Assembly (NCBI GenBank): GCA_028285445.1
Contig: JANQPQ010000022.1
Location: 1-51,889 of the forward strand
DNA length: 51,889 nt
Source: Cyclobacteriaceae bacterium
GTDB lineage: Bacteria; Bacteroidota; Bacteroidia; Cytophagales; Cyclobacteriaceae
Direction of reading: 5' to 3'
The notes under the pieces are model-generated. The model saw nothing but the letters and a program-made list of their open reading frames with translations, had not been told where the DNA came from and searched no databases. Below, in pieces: positions 8,035 through 17,802 of this stretch. The translations under genes were made by a program, and so were the position numbers. Position 1 is the stretch's first letter, and each line of letters opens with the position of its first letter.

Positions 8035-9367
8035 AATTATACTAATCATAAAGAGAGAATTCCTCAGTAGAGTAAAAAAACGCTCTTTTCTATTGGCCAC
8101 TATTTTAGTGCCTTTGATATTTCCGGCGGTTTTTGGACTGCTGATCTATTTGAAAGTGCAGGATGAGCAAAATGCCGAGCAGGAGGCCGTCCAGGTTCTT
8201 ATCGAACAAGAAGATTTCAAACTAGAAGACACCAAACGTTATAAGTTTACTGAAGTTCCAGGTCCGTTAAGCACTGCCGTTACAGCCTATAAGGAAAGTT
8301 CTGATATGGCTTTGATATATATCCCGGAGTTTACCATAGAACAGCCAACTGGCTTCGTTATTCATTCCAAAAACACATTAGGCCCCAGTACTATCAACGG
8401 ATTGGAAAACCTGATTGAAGACAAGATCCGGGACAAGAAATTGGTGGTTTATGATGTTGATCCAGAAACCCTTGAGAAACTGAGAACCCGAGTTTCACTG
8501 GAATCCATTATAACCCAGGAAGGTGAAGAAGAAGGGCGGGAAAGTAGTGCTGGCATTGCCTCCGCAATTGGCTACGTAACCGGATTTCTAATTTACATAT
8601 TTATGTTTGCCTACGGCGGTCAGGTTATGCAGGGAGTAATAGAAGAAAAGAACAGTAAGATCGTTGAAGTTATTGTCAGCACGGTGAAGCCTTTCCAGCT
8701 AATGCTCGGGAAGGTAATTGGAGTAGCTTCTGTGGGTCTGGTCCAAATTGTTATTTGGATCGCTCTTATGGGCACCTTCTACGTTGCTATTGGAGCATAC
8801 TTCGGAATTTCAAATCCGCGACAAGAAATGACTGAGCAGGTTACAGAGCAAATTGCAGCAACGGCCGATGTAGATGTCAATGCTGAAGCTATCGCAGAGA
8901 ACAGCGAAGTAACTGAGATCTTCTCAAAAATAGAGAGTATCCCATTTGGCTACATACTGTTTAGCTTTGTTTTCTACTTCCTTGCGGGCTACCTGATGTA
9001 TGGAGCACTTTTCGCGGCTGTAGGATCAGCGGTTGACACCCCAGCAGACGCTCAGCAGTTTATGTTCCCGATAATGTTGCCTATAATTCTGGGCTTTATG
9101 GGCATGGCTCTCTTTGTATTTGATGATCCCCACGGTACCGTCAGTTTCTGGCTATCAATCATACCACTAACCTCTCCTATCGTAATGATGGGTAGAGTTG
9201 GGTTTGGGGTACCGGCCTGGGAACTTATCCTCTCCATGGTCTTGCTGGTTGGTGGATTTGTGTTTACCATTTGGTTTGCCGGAAGAATCTACCGGGTTGG
9301 TATTCTAATGCACGGCACTAAAGTCAATTACAAGATATTGGCAAAGTGGTTTATGATGAAGAATTAA
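8027..9367 (+). CDS. ABC-2 type permease (NatB-like)
   Basis: Membrane partner of the preceding ATPase. The N-terminal helix (residues 20-43, LLATILVPLIFPAVFGLLIY) is followed by a large extracytoplasmic domain to about residue 180, then roughly five more hydrophobic segments between 185 and 435, the ABC2_membrane_3 layout. The motif QVMQGVIEEKNSKIVEVIVSTVKP-type loop, split here as QVMQGVIEEK and SKIVEVIVS around residues 198-220, is diagnostic for NatB-like permeases. Start ATG 8027 overlaps the ATPase gene by 8 bases. A strong terminator follows 22 bases after the stop. Confidence 0.88.
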   Translation: MNKIILIIKREFLSRVKKRSFLLATILVPLIFPAVFGLLIYLKVQDEQNAEQEAVQVLIEQEDFKLEDTKRYKFTEVPGPLSTAVTAYKESSDMALIYIPEFTIEQPTGFVIHSKNTLGPSTINGLENLIEDKIRDKKLVVYDVDPETLEKLRTRVSLESIITQEGEEEGRESSAGIASAIGYVTGFLIYIFMFAYGGQVMQGVIEEKNSKIVEVIVSTVKPFQLMLGKVIGVASVGLVQIVIWIALMGTFYVAIGAYFGISNPRQEMTEQVTEQIAATADVDVNAEAIAENSEVTEIFSKIESIPFGYILFSFVFYFLAGYLMYGALFAAVGSAVDTPADAQQFMFPIMLPIILGFMGMALFVFDDPHGTVSFWLSIIPLTSPIVMMGRVGFGVPAWELILSMVLLVGGFVFTIWFAGRIYRVGILMHGTKVNYKILAKWFMMKN

Positions 9368-9389
9368 TCATAGATTAAGATATTTTGGC

Positions 9390-9418
9390 AAAGGGGGTTG
9401 TTACCCCCTTTTTTATTT
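9390..9418 (+). terminator. Intrinsic terminator of the ABC exporter operon
   Basis: AAGGGGGT (9391-9398) pairs with ACCCCCTT (9403-9410) across a TGTT loop, extended by A9390-T9411, and is followed by a T-rich tract to about 9418. It lies 22 bases after the permease stop codon. Confidence 0.92.
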
Positions 9419-9488
9419 AGTCTCATTTGGCGTAATTTCCGTATCATTTCCTTGGAACCGGTACTTTTCAGAGTGCTGATCGAAAGCA

Positions 9489-10697
9489 ATGGCGATATCC
9501 AATCCTTTTAAAGAGTCTGAAGTTCTTGATATCTACAAGAACAAATCTATGCTGAAATGGATAGTCTTGGCTGTTTCCATTTTTATAAGTACAGGCTCCA
9601 TTCTCTATACTAATGTGCTGGTAGAACAACTGAAAGATACCGAACGAAGGTATATCAACCTCTTTGCCAAAAGCCTGGAAAATACCATTAATGAAGATGT
9701 CAACCTTACCTTCCTCACCCAAGAAATCATTGCTCCAAACACATCTATTCCGGTAATTTGGGCTGATGCGGATGGCAATCCTATTGATACTAGAAATATA
9801 GAGGTAGATAGCACTAGAGGCATTGCTCACATCAATGCCCAATTGAAGGAAGAGATGAAAATTATGGAGGATATCTACACGCCCATTCCAATCCAGATCT
9901 CCGACGATAATGATTTCCAGTACATCTACTACAAGAATTCATTCCTCCTAACGCAGTTAACAACCTACCCCTATATCCAGCTCTCTGTTATCGCTATTTT
10001 CGGTTTTATAGCCTACCTCGCTTTTAGCTATTCGAAAACAGCGGAGCAAAATAGAGTCTGGGTAGGGTTAGCCAAAGAAACTGCCCATCAGCTCGGCACC
10101 CCTCTTTCGTCGCTCATGGCTTGGTTAGAGCATCTCAAGCTAGACAATGATTTCAAAGACCAAGCCCTAGTGGAAGAATTGGAAAAAGACATTGCCAGAT
10201 TACAGATGATTACTGAGCGCTTCTCCAACATTGGTTCAGTACCTGTATTGAACGAAGAAAACGTTCCGAAGCTTATCAACACTATCATCAACTATCTACG
10301 GCCACGAATTTCTTCCAAAGTGAATATTAGGGTAGATACTATTTCAGAAAACATTATTGCTAAAATTAATGCTCCTTTGTTTGAGTGGGTAATTGAAAAT
10401 CTCTGCAAAAATGCCGTTGATGCCATGAGTGGCGTTGGCAACCTTCACATCAAGGTAATGCGTGGCAGCGATTACAAGGTTTTCGTAGATATTACCGATG
10501 ACGGCAAGGGCATACCCAAATCAAAGATTAAGCAGGTGTTTCATGCCGGCTTCACCACCAAGAAAAGAGGTTGGGGGCTAGGCCTAACTTTGGTTAAGAG
10601 GATCATTGAAATCTACCACAGCGGGCGCATTTTTGTGCGCAGTTCAGAGCCTGATGTTGGCACCACTTTCCGCATTGTTCTAAGTACTAAATTATAG
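9489..10697 (+). CDS. Orphan membrane sensor histidine kinase
   Basis: Transmembrane helices at residues 21-41 and 162-181 enclose an extracytoplasmic sensor of about 120 residues. There is no evident HAMP domain. The phospho-acceptor is His200 in AKETAHQLGTPLSS, the HisKA-type H-box with the HQLGTPL variant. The ATPase domain has the N-box ENLCKNAVDAM, G1 DDGKGI, F/G2 FHAGFTTKKRGWGLGL and a final GTTFRI. Length is 402. No response regulator gene is adjacent, so the partner is unknown. A TACTTTTC element (9462-9469) is a weak -7 candidate 19 bases before the ATG. Confidence 0.9.
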   Translation: MAISNPFKESEVLDIYKNKSMLKWIVLAVSIFISTGSILYTNVLVEQLKDTERRYINLFAKSLENTINEDVNLTFLTQEIIAPNTSIPVIWADADGNPIDTRNIEVDSTRGIAHINAQLKEEMKIMEDIYTPIPIQISDDNDFQYIYYKNSFLLTQLTTYPYIQLSVIAIFGFIAYLAFSYSKTAEQNRVWVGLAKETAHQLGTPLSSLMAWLEHLKLDNDFKDQALVEELEKDIARLQMITERFSNIGSVPVLNEENVPKLINTIINYLRPRISSKVNIRVDTISENIIAKINAPLFEWVIENLCKNAVDAMSGVGNLHIKVMRGSDYKVFVDITDDGKGIPKSKIKQVFHAGFTTKKRGWGLGLTLVKRIIEIYHSGRIFVRSSEPDVGTTFRIVLSTKL

Positions 10698-10729
10698 CCC
10701 GAAATCCCGCCAAAAATAGTTGGGGGCCT

Positions 10730-10760
10730 TTTGGTTTCAACCCATTAAGGCTTAGTTTTG
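10730..10760 (+). promoter_or_regulatory. Bacteroidota-type promoter of atpD-atpC
   Basis: TTTG (10730-10733), exactly 19 bases, then TAGTTTTG (10753-10760) matches the TTTG-N19-TAnnTTTG consensus for the primary sigma factor of Bacteroidota. Predicted start is near 10766, giving a 5' leader of about 45 bases. GTTTTG (10755-10760) is mirrored by CAAAAC (10767-10772). Confidence 0.8.
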
Positions 10761-10807
10761 CAGTCTCAAAACAGAGGCTTAAAATCAATTCCAAATAATA
10801 CTATTAA

Positions 10808-12319
<1,512 letters not shown>

Positions 12320-12322
12320 ACC

Positions 12323-12574
12323 ATGCATTTGGAAGTAATTACACCGGATAAGAAAGTTTTCGAGGGAGAAGTTGATATTACAACTCTCCCTGGCAGCGAT
12401 GGATCATTTCAGATCCTGAATAATCACGCACCCCTAGTTAGCTCTTTGGGCAAAGGCAGGCTGCACTATCGCACTAAGGATGGTGAAGATGTGGAACACC
12501 AAATTGATGGTGGCGTGGTGGAAGTGCTAAGCAATGAAGTAATTGTGCTGGCTGAAGCTATTCTTGAGGAGTAG
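12323..12574 (+). CDS. atpC: F1Fo ATP synthase subunit epsilon, short form
   Basis: Central-stalk subunit linking F1 rotation to the c-ring. The 83 residues correspond to the N-terminal beta-sandwich only (LEVITPDKKVFEGEVD, LPGSDGSFQILNNHAPLVSSLGKG, GGVVEVLSNEVIVLAE). The C-terminal helical hairpin that in longer homologues (130-140 residues) inhibits ATP hydrolysis is absent, and the frame ends cleanly. It follows atpD by 3 bases and its last 17 bases overlap the convergent gene at 12558. Confidence 0.95.
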   Translation: MHLEVITPDKKVFEGEVDITTLPGSDGSFQILNNHAPLVSSLGKGRLHYRTKDGEDVEHQIDGGVVEVLSNEVIVLAEAILEE

Positions 12575-12884
12575 TTTCCGCTTCTTTCTTCTTCCTTCCA
12601 AACATTCTAGAGAACATTCTCTTCTCAAAATTCCAGAAGAAATTAAACTGGCCTAGAAGAAATCCATAGACCAGTAGAATTAGATTGTATACAGGTAAGA
12701 TCAGTATATAATACGCTATACTGAAGCCTATGCTGGTTTGAATATCCGGGTTTATCAACCTTAAGATTGGCCTCTTTATAATCAGCACTGTTGTACCGGT
12801 TAAAGCAAATACCAGCAGTATCATCAGTACCTGCCCGGTAGTAGGCACATTCCAGCGTTCCTTCAGCTTTGCAACCCAACCCAT
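12558..12884 (-). CDS. Small conserved membrane protein, unknown function
   Basis: 108 residues with two hydrophobic stretches, about 19-36 (VLMILLVFALTGTTVLII) and 51-78 (IGFSIAYYILILPVYNLILLVYGFLLG), then a basic tail (FEKRMFSRMFGRKKK). The N-terminus WVAKLKERWNV is amphipathic. It resembles the Bacteroidota-restricted DUF6787 type as I remember it, but I cannot confirm this. The ATG at 12884 shares one base with the stop of the pseudouridine synthase gene (TAATG), so it is translationally coupled. The 3' end overlaps atpC by 17 bases on the other strand. Confidence 0.75.
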   Translation of the reverse strand: MGWVAKLKERWNVPTTGQVLMILLVFALTGTTVLIIKRPILRLINPDIQTSIGFSIAYYILILPVYNLILLVYGFLLGQFNFFWNFEKRMFSRMFGRKKKEAETTPQE

Positions 12885-13630
12885 TAATGTAGATAGTCTA
12901 GTTTTTTGTCTTTTACTTTCATTTTGTCAAGCGCAAGGAATTGCTCCCAGAATTGATCCTCGGGCAGACCCGCTTGTAACACCATGGGCTCTTTCTTAAC
13001 CGGATGGATAAATTCCAGTTGCTTGGCATGGAGGTTTATGCTTGCATCAGCATTTGGTTTGTGAAAACCGTATTTCAAATCACCACGTATCGGGCAACCG
13101 ATAGCGGCTAGTTGAGCCCTGATTTGATGTGGTCGGCCGGTCAGTGGCTGCACTTCCAGCAGATGATGATTATTTAGCGAACCCAGTAGTGTGTAGTTCA
13201 ATTCTGCGCGCTTGGCGCCTTCCGTTTCTTGTCTAAATACTTCCGCCTGATTCTTGGCCTCATTCTTTCTAATCCAATGCACCAGTTTATCAGATTTTTT
13301 TCGAGGCCTATCCTTTACCACCGCCCAGTAAGTCTTTTTCACTTCCCTACTTTGGAAAATTTTATTCATTCTCTCAAGAGCCTTGGAAGTTCTGGCCAGA
13401 GCCACGGCGCCACTAACTGGTCTATCAATACGGTGTACTACGCCCAGAAAAACAGCCCCTGGTTTGTCATACTTTCTTTTGATATATGCCTTGCCCAAAT
13501 CAAGCAGAGTCCTATCTCCGGTTTTGTCACCCTGCACCAGCAAACCCGCTGATTTGTTGACAATTAACAAGTGATTGTCTTCGTAAATTATGCTAAATGG
13601 CTGTTTTTTGCCTTCCTTGGAATTACCCAT
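12884..13630 (-). CDS. RluA-family RNA pseudouridine synthase
   Basis: Isomerises specific uridines in rRNA or tRNA to pseudouridine. The catalytic Asp69 is in VVHRIDRPVSG (65-74). The N-terminal strand SIIYEDNHLLIVNKSAGLLVQ and the LTGRPHQIRAQLA motif (near 180) are typical. At 248 residues it has no N-terminal S4 domain, so it is nearer to RluA/RluC-like short forms than to RluD. The target cannot be told from sequence. Start ATG 13630 diverges from dnaK with 159 bases between. It is coupled to the small membrane protein gene. Confidence 0.9.
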   Translation of the reverse strand: MGNSKEGKKQPFSIIYEDNHLLIVNKSAGLLVQGDKTGDRTLLDLGKAYIKRKYDKPGAVFLGVVHRIDRPVSGAVALARTSKALERMNKIFQSREVKKTYWAVVKDRPRKKSDKLVHWIRKNEAKNQAEVFRQETEGAKRAELNYTLLGSLNNHHLLEVQPLTGRPHQIRAQLAAIGCPIRGDLKYGFHKPNADASINLHAKQLEFIHPVKKEPMVLQAGLPEDQFWEQFLALDKMKVKDKKLDYLH

Positions 13631-13684
13631 TACCTGACCTTCTGAAGCTATTTTGCGATTTCTAGTTTACAATTACCTGCCATT

Positions 13685-13729
13685 CTGTCACTAAAACTGC
13701 CCTATTTGGGGCTTGGCATAAGCATTGAT
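13685..13729 (+). promoter_or_regulatory. Probable heat-shock control region of dnaK
   Basis: CTGTCA (13685-13690) and CTGCCC (13697-13702) form a direct repeat with 12-base period; TTGGCA (13713-13718), six bases and TTGAT (13725-13729) follow, ending 60 bases before the ATG. As at grpE, GG and the distal G are 10 bases apart and the -12 GC of sigma-54 promoters is GA. TATTT follows the last TGYCM repeat directly in both regions. Confidence 0.5.
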
Positions 13730-13789
13730 GAGCAGTAATTGTTTGAAAGATCAATATTAGTCATACTTAAAAATATTTACTGATTTATC

Positions 13790-15715
13790 ATGGGAAAAAT
13801 AATTGGAATAGACCTAGGAACCACTAATTCCTGCGTTGCTGTGATGGAAGGTAATGAGCCGGTGGTAATCCCTAATAGCGAAGGTAGAAGAACTACTCCT
13901 TCGGTTGTGGCTTTCCTGGATGAAGGAAAAGGAGAGCGCAAAGTTGGGGATCCTGCCAAAAGGCAAGCCATAACCAACCCTATGCATACCATTAGCTCGG
14001 TTAAGCGGTTCATGGGTAAAAAATATACTGAAGTAGGTGAAGAGCTTAAAACTGTTGCCTACGACCTTGAGAAAGGAAATAACGACACTGTAAGAGTCAA
14101 AATTGGCGACAGACTTTACACGCCCCAGGAGATCTCTGCAATGATTTTGCAAAAGATGAAATCAACAGCTGAAGATTATCTGGGTACGGAAGTTACTGAG
14201 GCTGTAATTACAGTGCCAGCCTATTTTAACGACTCTGAAAGACAGGCCACAAAAGAAGCCGGGCAAATTGCCGGCTTGGAGGTTAAGCGTATCATTAACG
14301 AGCCTACAGCCGCCTCATTGGCATATGGCCTTGACAAGAAAAATCAAGATATTAAAATTGCAGTGTACGACCTTGGTGGTGGTACATTTGATATTTCTAT
14401 CCTGGAACTAGGTGATGGCGTGTTTGAAGTGAAATCAACCAATGGTGACGTTCACTTAGGTGGAGATGATTTCGACCAGAAAATTATTAACTGGCTGGCT
14501 GATGAATTCCAGAACGACGAAGGAATAGACCTTAGGAAAGACCCTATGGCCTTGCAGCGTTTGAAGGAAGCAGCAGAGAAAGCTAAGATCGAATTGTCAA
14601 GTTCATCAGAAACTGAGATCAACCTGCCTTATATCATGCCAGTAGACGGTGTGCCCAAGCACTTGGTGAAAAAATTAACCAGAGCCAAGTTTGAGCAACT
14701 GGTTGATGATCTTGTGAAGAGAAGTATCGAGCCTTGCAAGAAAGCCCTTGACGATGCCGGTATGAGCACTTCAGAAATTGACGAAGTGATTTTGGTGGGT
14801 GGTTCTACACGTATTCCTAGAATTCAGGAAGAAGTTGAGAAGTTCTTTGGTAAAAAACCTTCTAAGGGTGTTAACCCTGATGAGGTTGTTGCCGTCGGTG
14901 CTGGGATTCAAGGTGGTGTGTTAACCGGTGAAGTTAAAGATGTTCTTCTGCTTGATGTTACTCCGTTGTCATTGGGTATTGAAACCCTCGGTGGTGTTTT
15001 CACCAAGCTAATTGAGTCTAACACAACCATTCCAACTAAGAAATCTGAGACTTTCTCCACGGCGGCAGATAGCCAGCCATCAGTAGAAATACATGTTCTA
15101 CAAGGAGAAAGACCAATGGCAAAAGATAACAGAACCATTGGAAGATTTCACCTCGATGGTATCCCGCCAGCTCCAAGAGGTGTACCTCAAATCGAGGTAA
15201 CATTCGATATTGATGCCAATGGCATCATGAATGTATCGGCGCAAGATAAAGGCACCGGCAAGGAACAGAAGATCCGAATTGAAGCTTCTTCCGGCCTTAC
15301 CGATGAGGAAATAGAAAAGATGAGAAAAGAGGCTGAAGCCAATGCCGATGTAGATAAGCAGGAGAAGGAGAAGGTAGAGAAGTTAAATGCAGCGGATTCA
15401 ATGATCTTCCAAAGTGAAAAACAGCTGAGCGAATACGGCGACAAGCTTTCTGATGGAAATAAAGATGCTATTACCAAAGCGCTTGAGGAGTTGAAGAAGG
15501 TTCATCAGGAGCAAAACGTTGAAGGTGTTGATTCAGCGCTGGAAGCACTTAACAATGCGTGGCAAGCTGCTTCACAAGAGATATATCAGGCAACTGCCGG
15601 TCAGCCGGGAGCTGAAGGAGCTGGAGAGCCTGCGGCAGAAGCGGAAGCTGGTGCTGAGGGAGATAATGTCTCTGATGTAGAGTTTGAAGAGGTGGATGAT
15701 AAAGACAAGAAATAG
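13790..15715 (+). CDS. dnaK: Hsp70 chaperone DnaK
   Basis: ATP-dependent folding chaperone acting with DnaJ and GrpE, which are encoded 9 kb away. The nucleotide-binding domain starts with [17 protein letters not shown] (residues 4-20); the [15 protein letters not shown] and [14 protein letters not shown] motifs follow; the linker [15 protein letters not shown] leads to the substrate-binding domain. The lid is followed by a Gly/Ala/Glu-rich tail and ends in EEVDDKDKK. Length 641 is standard. It is monocistronic, with a terminator 21 bases after the stop, and carries the TTGGCA-N6-TTGA element also found before grpE. Confidence 0.98.
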   Translation: MGKIIGIDLGTTNSCVAVMEGNEPVVIPNSEGRRTTPSVVAFLDEGKGERKVGDPAKRQAITNPMHTISSVKRFMGKKYTEVGEELKTVAYDLEKGNNDTVRVKIGDRLYTPQEISAMILQKMKSTAEDYLGTEVTEAVITVPAYFNDSERQATKEAGQIAGLEVKRIINEPTAASLAYGLDKKNQDIKIAVYDLGGGTFDISILELGDGVFEVKSTNGDVHLGGDDFDQKIINWLADEFQNDEGIDLRKDPMALQRLKEAAEKAKIELSSSSETEINLPYIMPVDGVPKHLVKKLTRAKFEQLVDDLVKRSIEPCKKALDDAGMSTSEIDEVILVGGSTRIPRIQEEVEKFFGKKPSKGVNPDEVVAVGAGIQGGVLTGEVKDVLLLDVTPLSLGIETLGGVFTKLIESNTTIPTKKSETFSTAADSQPSVEIHVLQGERPMAKDNRTIGRFHLDGIPPAPRGVPQIEVTFDIDANGIMNVSAQDKGTGKEQKIRIEASSGLTDEEIEKMRKEAEANADVDKQEKEKVEKLNAADSMIFQSEKQLSEYGDKLSDGNKDAITKALEELKKVHQEQNVEGVDSALEALNNAWQAASQEIYQATAGQPGAEGAGEPAAEAEAGAEGDNVSDVEFEEVDDKDKK

Positions 15716-15736
15716 TCTTGTCGAACTGAAAATATT

Positions 15737-15765
15737 AAAGCCCCTTTAAGGGGCTTTTTTTATTT
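15737..15765 (+). terminator. Intrinsic terminator after dnaK
   Basis: AAAGCCCC (15737-15744) pairs with GGGGCTTT (15750-15757) around a 5-base loop, followed by a run of T. Its AAA arm also gives a T-run on the minus strand, so it could end the convergent gene whose stop is at 15771. Confidence 0.93.
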
Positions 15766-15770
15766 CCAGG

Positions 15771-17213
15771 CTACCTAAACCGAATTTTTGGTAGGTCTGA
15801 GGTACAACTGCTATTCACTGCAGCTGTTGGATCTTCGAAGAAGGCTGTCATTACTCTACCATGGCAGCCGGTAAAGAAACTGTGTCCGTCTCCTGGAAAT
15901 ACTACATGGGTAGCATTAGGTAGAGAGCGTAAGGTAATCTCTCCATTCTCCGGCGGAGTAATTGGATCATATTCGCCGCTAACAATCAATGTGGGGATAT
16001 CACTATTCACCGGTTGTTCATAGTCAGCAGGTGCCCGAGCCGAATGCCAGTCTTCCTGCAGTTTAATGTCATTGCTGAAGAATGAAATTCCCGGGCTGAA
16101 TTCGGGATGTTCTTGAATTGATAGTTGATGATCTTCCTGATTATTGAATGGAAGCTCATCGTAGGCTTGCACCGATAAGAACATACCCATATCAATTGCT
16201 CCCGCCCTGGAAGCTAAGGGAATAATCGATTGTTCTAACACGCCAGCATTCTTGGTCTTTAGTGCCTCCACAAAACCAGGGAAGCGACTAATGCCACTAC
16301 GCGTATATAACATCTGATGTCCCAGTAGCAACGCATCCTGGGTGTTAATCGTGAAATTGTCTCCACTTTGAGTCCTGAATGTCAGTGGTTTCTCCTTTAG
16401 TGCCGCTATATTCCCATAAAAAGTCTGCTCAAGCTCCGGGTATCTTTGATTGCAATTGGGGTCGCTTTTGCAAGCGTTAAAGACTCGATTGAGGGAAAGC
16501 TTGAAATTGGGTAAAAGGGAAGTATACATATGAATATTGGGTGGGTAAGGACCCGCTAATATAGCACTACGTACACCCTCAGGATGGTTTCGCATGACTG
16601 TAAGCCCTAACCGTGTTCCATACGAACCGCCAAAAAGATTCCATTGGGTATAACCTAGCTTTTGCCGAATGATGTCAATATCCTTCGCGTTAGTGGTGGA
16701 ATTGTATGAAGCCAGATCGACTCCCTCGGAAACCAGATCATCTTTACATTTGCTGGCTAATTTCCTCAACTGCTGATACTCCTCTGCGAGTGTCAAATCC
16801 GCCGCTATTATCTCCATAAACTCTTCACCCAAATCCGGGCATAATGGCCCAGAAATGCCTGTACCGCGCTGGTCTATCAATATCATGTCATGATCCTGGG
16901 TGAAAGGGTGATTTACCCAAAGACCTACCGATGTTAATGCTGCACCACCTGGTCCTCCTGATAGATAGACAATTGGATCTTTTGTGGTATTACCACGGCT
17001 ACGAACTCTGGCAATAGCAATCTTTACTTTCCTATCATTTGATTCACTTTCATTTACTTCGATAAAGCCACACTCTACCCGGCCACCGAACCCTGAAGTA
17101 TTAAAAGGGCACTTTGAGGCATTCAATTCCAGATCCGGTGATTGCGCACATGACAAGTTCCCAAAGGTGAAAACTAAGATCATTACCAGGGATTTATGGA
17201 GATGTCTTTTCAT
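15771..17213 (-). CDS. Exported alpha/beta hydrolase, TAP-like peptidase (S33)
   Basis: A probable extracytoplasmic exopeptidase of the tripeptidyl aminopeptidase type. Residues 1-22 are an export signal; Cys22 in NLSC could be a lipid-attachment site although position -3 is not the usual Leu. The oxyanion region LSGGPGG is at 84-90, the nucleophile Ser197 in GGSYG, the acid Asp in GEYDPITPP (near 417) and the His in PGDGHSFF (near 441); a TAP-type C-terminal part with conserved cysteines follows. 480 residues is typical. It is convergent with dnaK and shares its terminator. Confidence 0.87.
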   Translation of the reverse strand: MKRHLHKSLVMILVFTFGNLSCAQSPDLELNASKCPFNTSGFGGRVECGFIEVNESESNDRKVKIAIARVRSRGNTTKDPIVYLSGGPGGAALTSVGLWVNHPFTQDHDMILIDQRGTGISGPLCPDLGEEFMEIIAADLTLAEEYQQLRKLASKCKDDLVSEGVDLASYNSTTNAKDIDIIRQKLGYTQWNLFGGSYGTRLGLTVMRNHPEGVRSAILAGPYPPNIHMYTSLLPNFKLSLNRVFNACKSDPNCNQRYPELEQTFYGNIAALKEKPLTFRTQSGDNFTINTQDALLLGHQMLYTRSGISRFPGFVEALKTKNAGVLEQSIIPLASRAGAIDMGMFLSVQAYDELPFNNQEDHQLSIQEHPEFSPGISFFSNDIKLQEDWHSARAPADYEQPVNSDIPTLIVSGEYDPITPPENGEITLRSLPNATHVVFPGDGHSFFTGCHGRVMTAFFEDPTAAVNSSCTSDLPKIRFR

Positions 17214-17352
17214 GGCTACTAGACAATTGCGTTATAAGCACCTCAGTCTGAGGCCTATTCAATGTTACATTATTCCAGCTAAAAGGGATGCACCGCCCAC
17301 AACATAAACCAACCACTTAAGACTTTTGCCTAAACTAGCAGGCCCTCAAATA

Positions 17353-17793
17353 ATGAAAATGCAGTTACAAGCAAAGGCTTACGGGCCAAATTCCACCCAG
17401 TCAGAGATAGACTTATTATCTAACCGAATCAGTGCAATCGGCGATGACATCATTCTCTATCGAGAGGTGCCTGTAGTTTCAGATTTTCAAATTGAGGTTT
17501 TCTCACAGCGCATAGAAAGCATTCTACGAGCTGGCAATGGTTTCTATATTATAGTGGATCTTTCTGAAATCCGTAAAATTCCAGGTTCCAAGCTTAGGAG
17601 TAAGATACATGATATGTTCCGAGCCCATCGGCCTAAAATTATACACGGAGCCTTCGTTTATGGGCAGAATATTTTTCTGCGTATTCCGGCAAAGGTTATT
17701 GCGGCAAAAGTCTTCCAGTCAGTTACAGTTCATGCAACCATAAGAAAAGCTGAAGAGGAAATTCAGAAACGGCAGGCCAGTTCCGGAAGATAA
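17353..17793 (+). CDS. Uncharacterised 146-residue protein
   Basis: I do not recognise a family with confidence. The sequence is soluble and alternates strands and helices: DDIILYREVPV, a helix (DFQIEVFSQRIESILRAG), then GFYIIVDLSEIR, a polar helix, IIHGAFVYGQN and a C-terminal charged helix. The strand-helix-strand order with a central Asp-containing strand recalls SpoIIAA/STAS-like domains, but this is only a resemblance. I prefer the ATG at 17353 because an upstream TTG at 17326 lies inside GACTTTTG, a near -7 element. The gene is convergent with lpd, 9 bases apart. Confidence 0.65.
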   Translation: MKMQLQAKAYGPNSTQSEIDLLSNRISAIGDDIILYREVPVVSDFQIEVFSQRIESILRAGNGFYIIVDLSEIRKIPGSKLRSKIHDMFRAHRPKIIHGAFVYGQNIFLRIPAKVIAAKVFQSVTVHATIRKAEEEIQKRQASSGR

Positions 17794-17802
17794 TTGATGT
17801 GA

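Noticed and set aside
17326-17793. Start at TTG 17326 for the 146-residue protein
   Set aside because: The TTG overlaps a near -7 element and adds no recognisable sequence; ATG 17353 is preferred.
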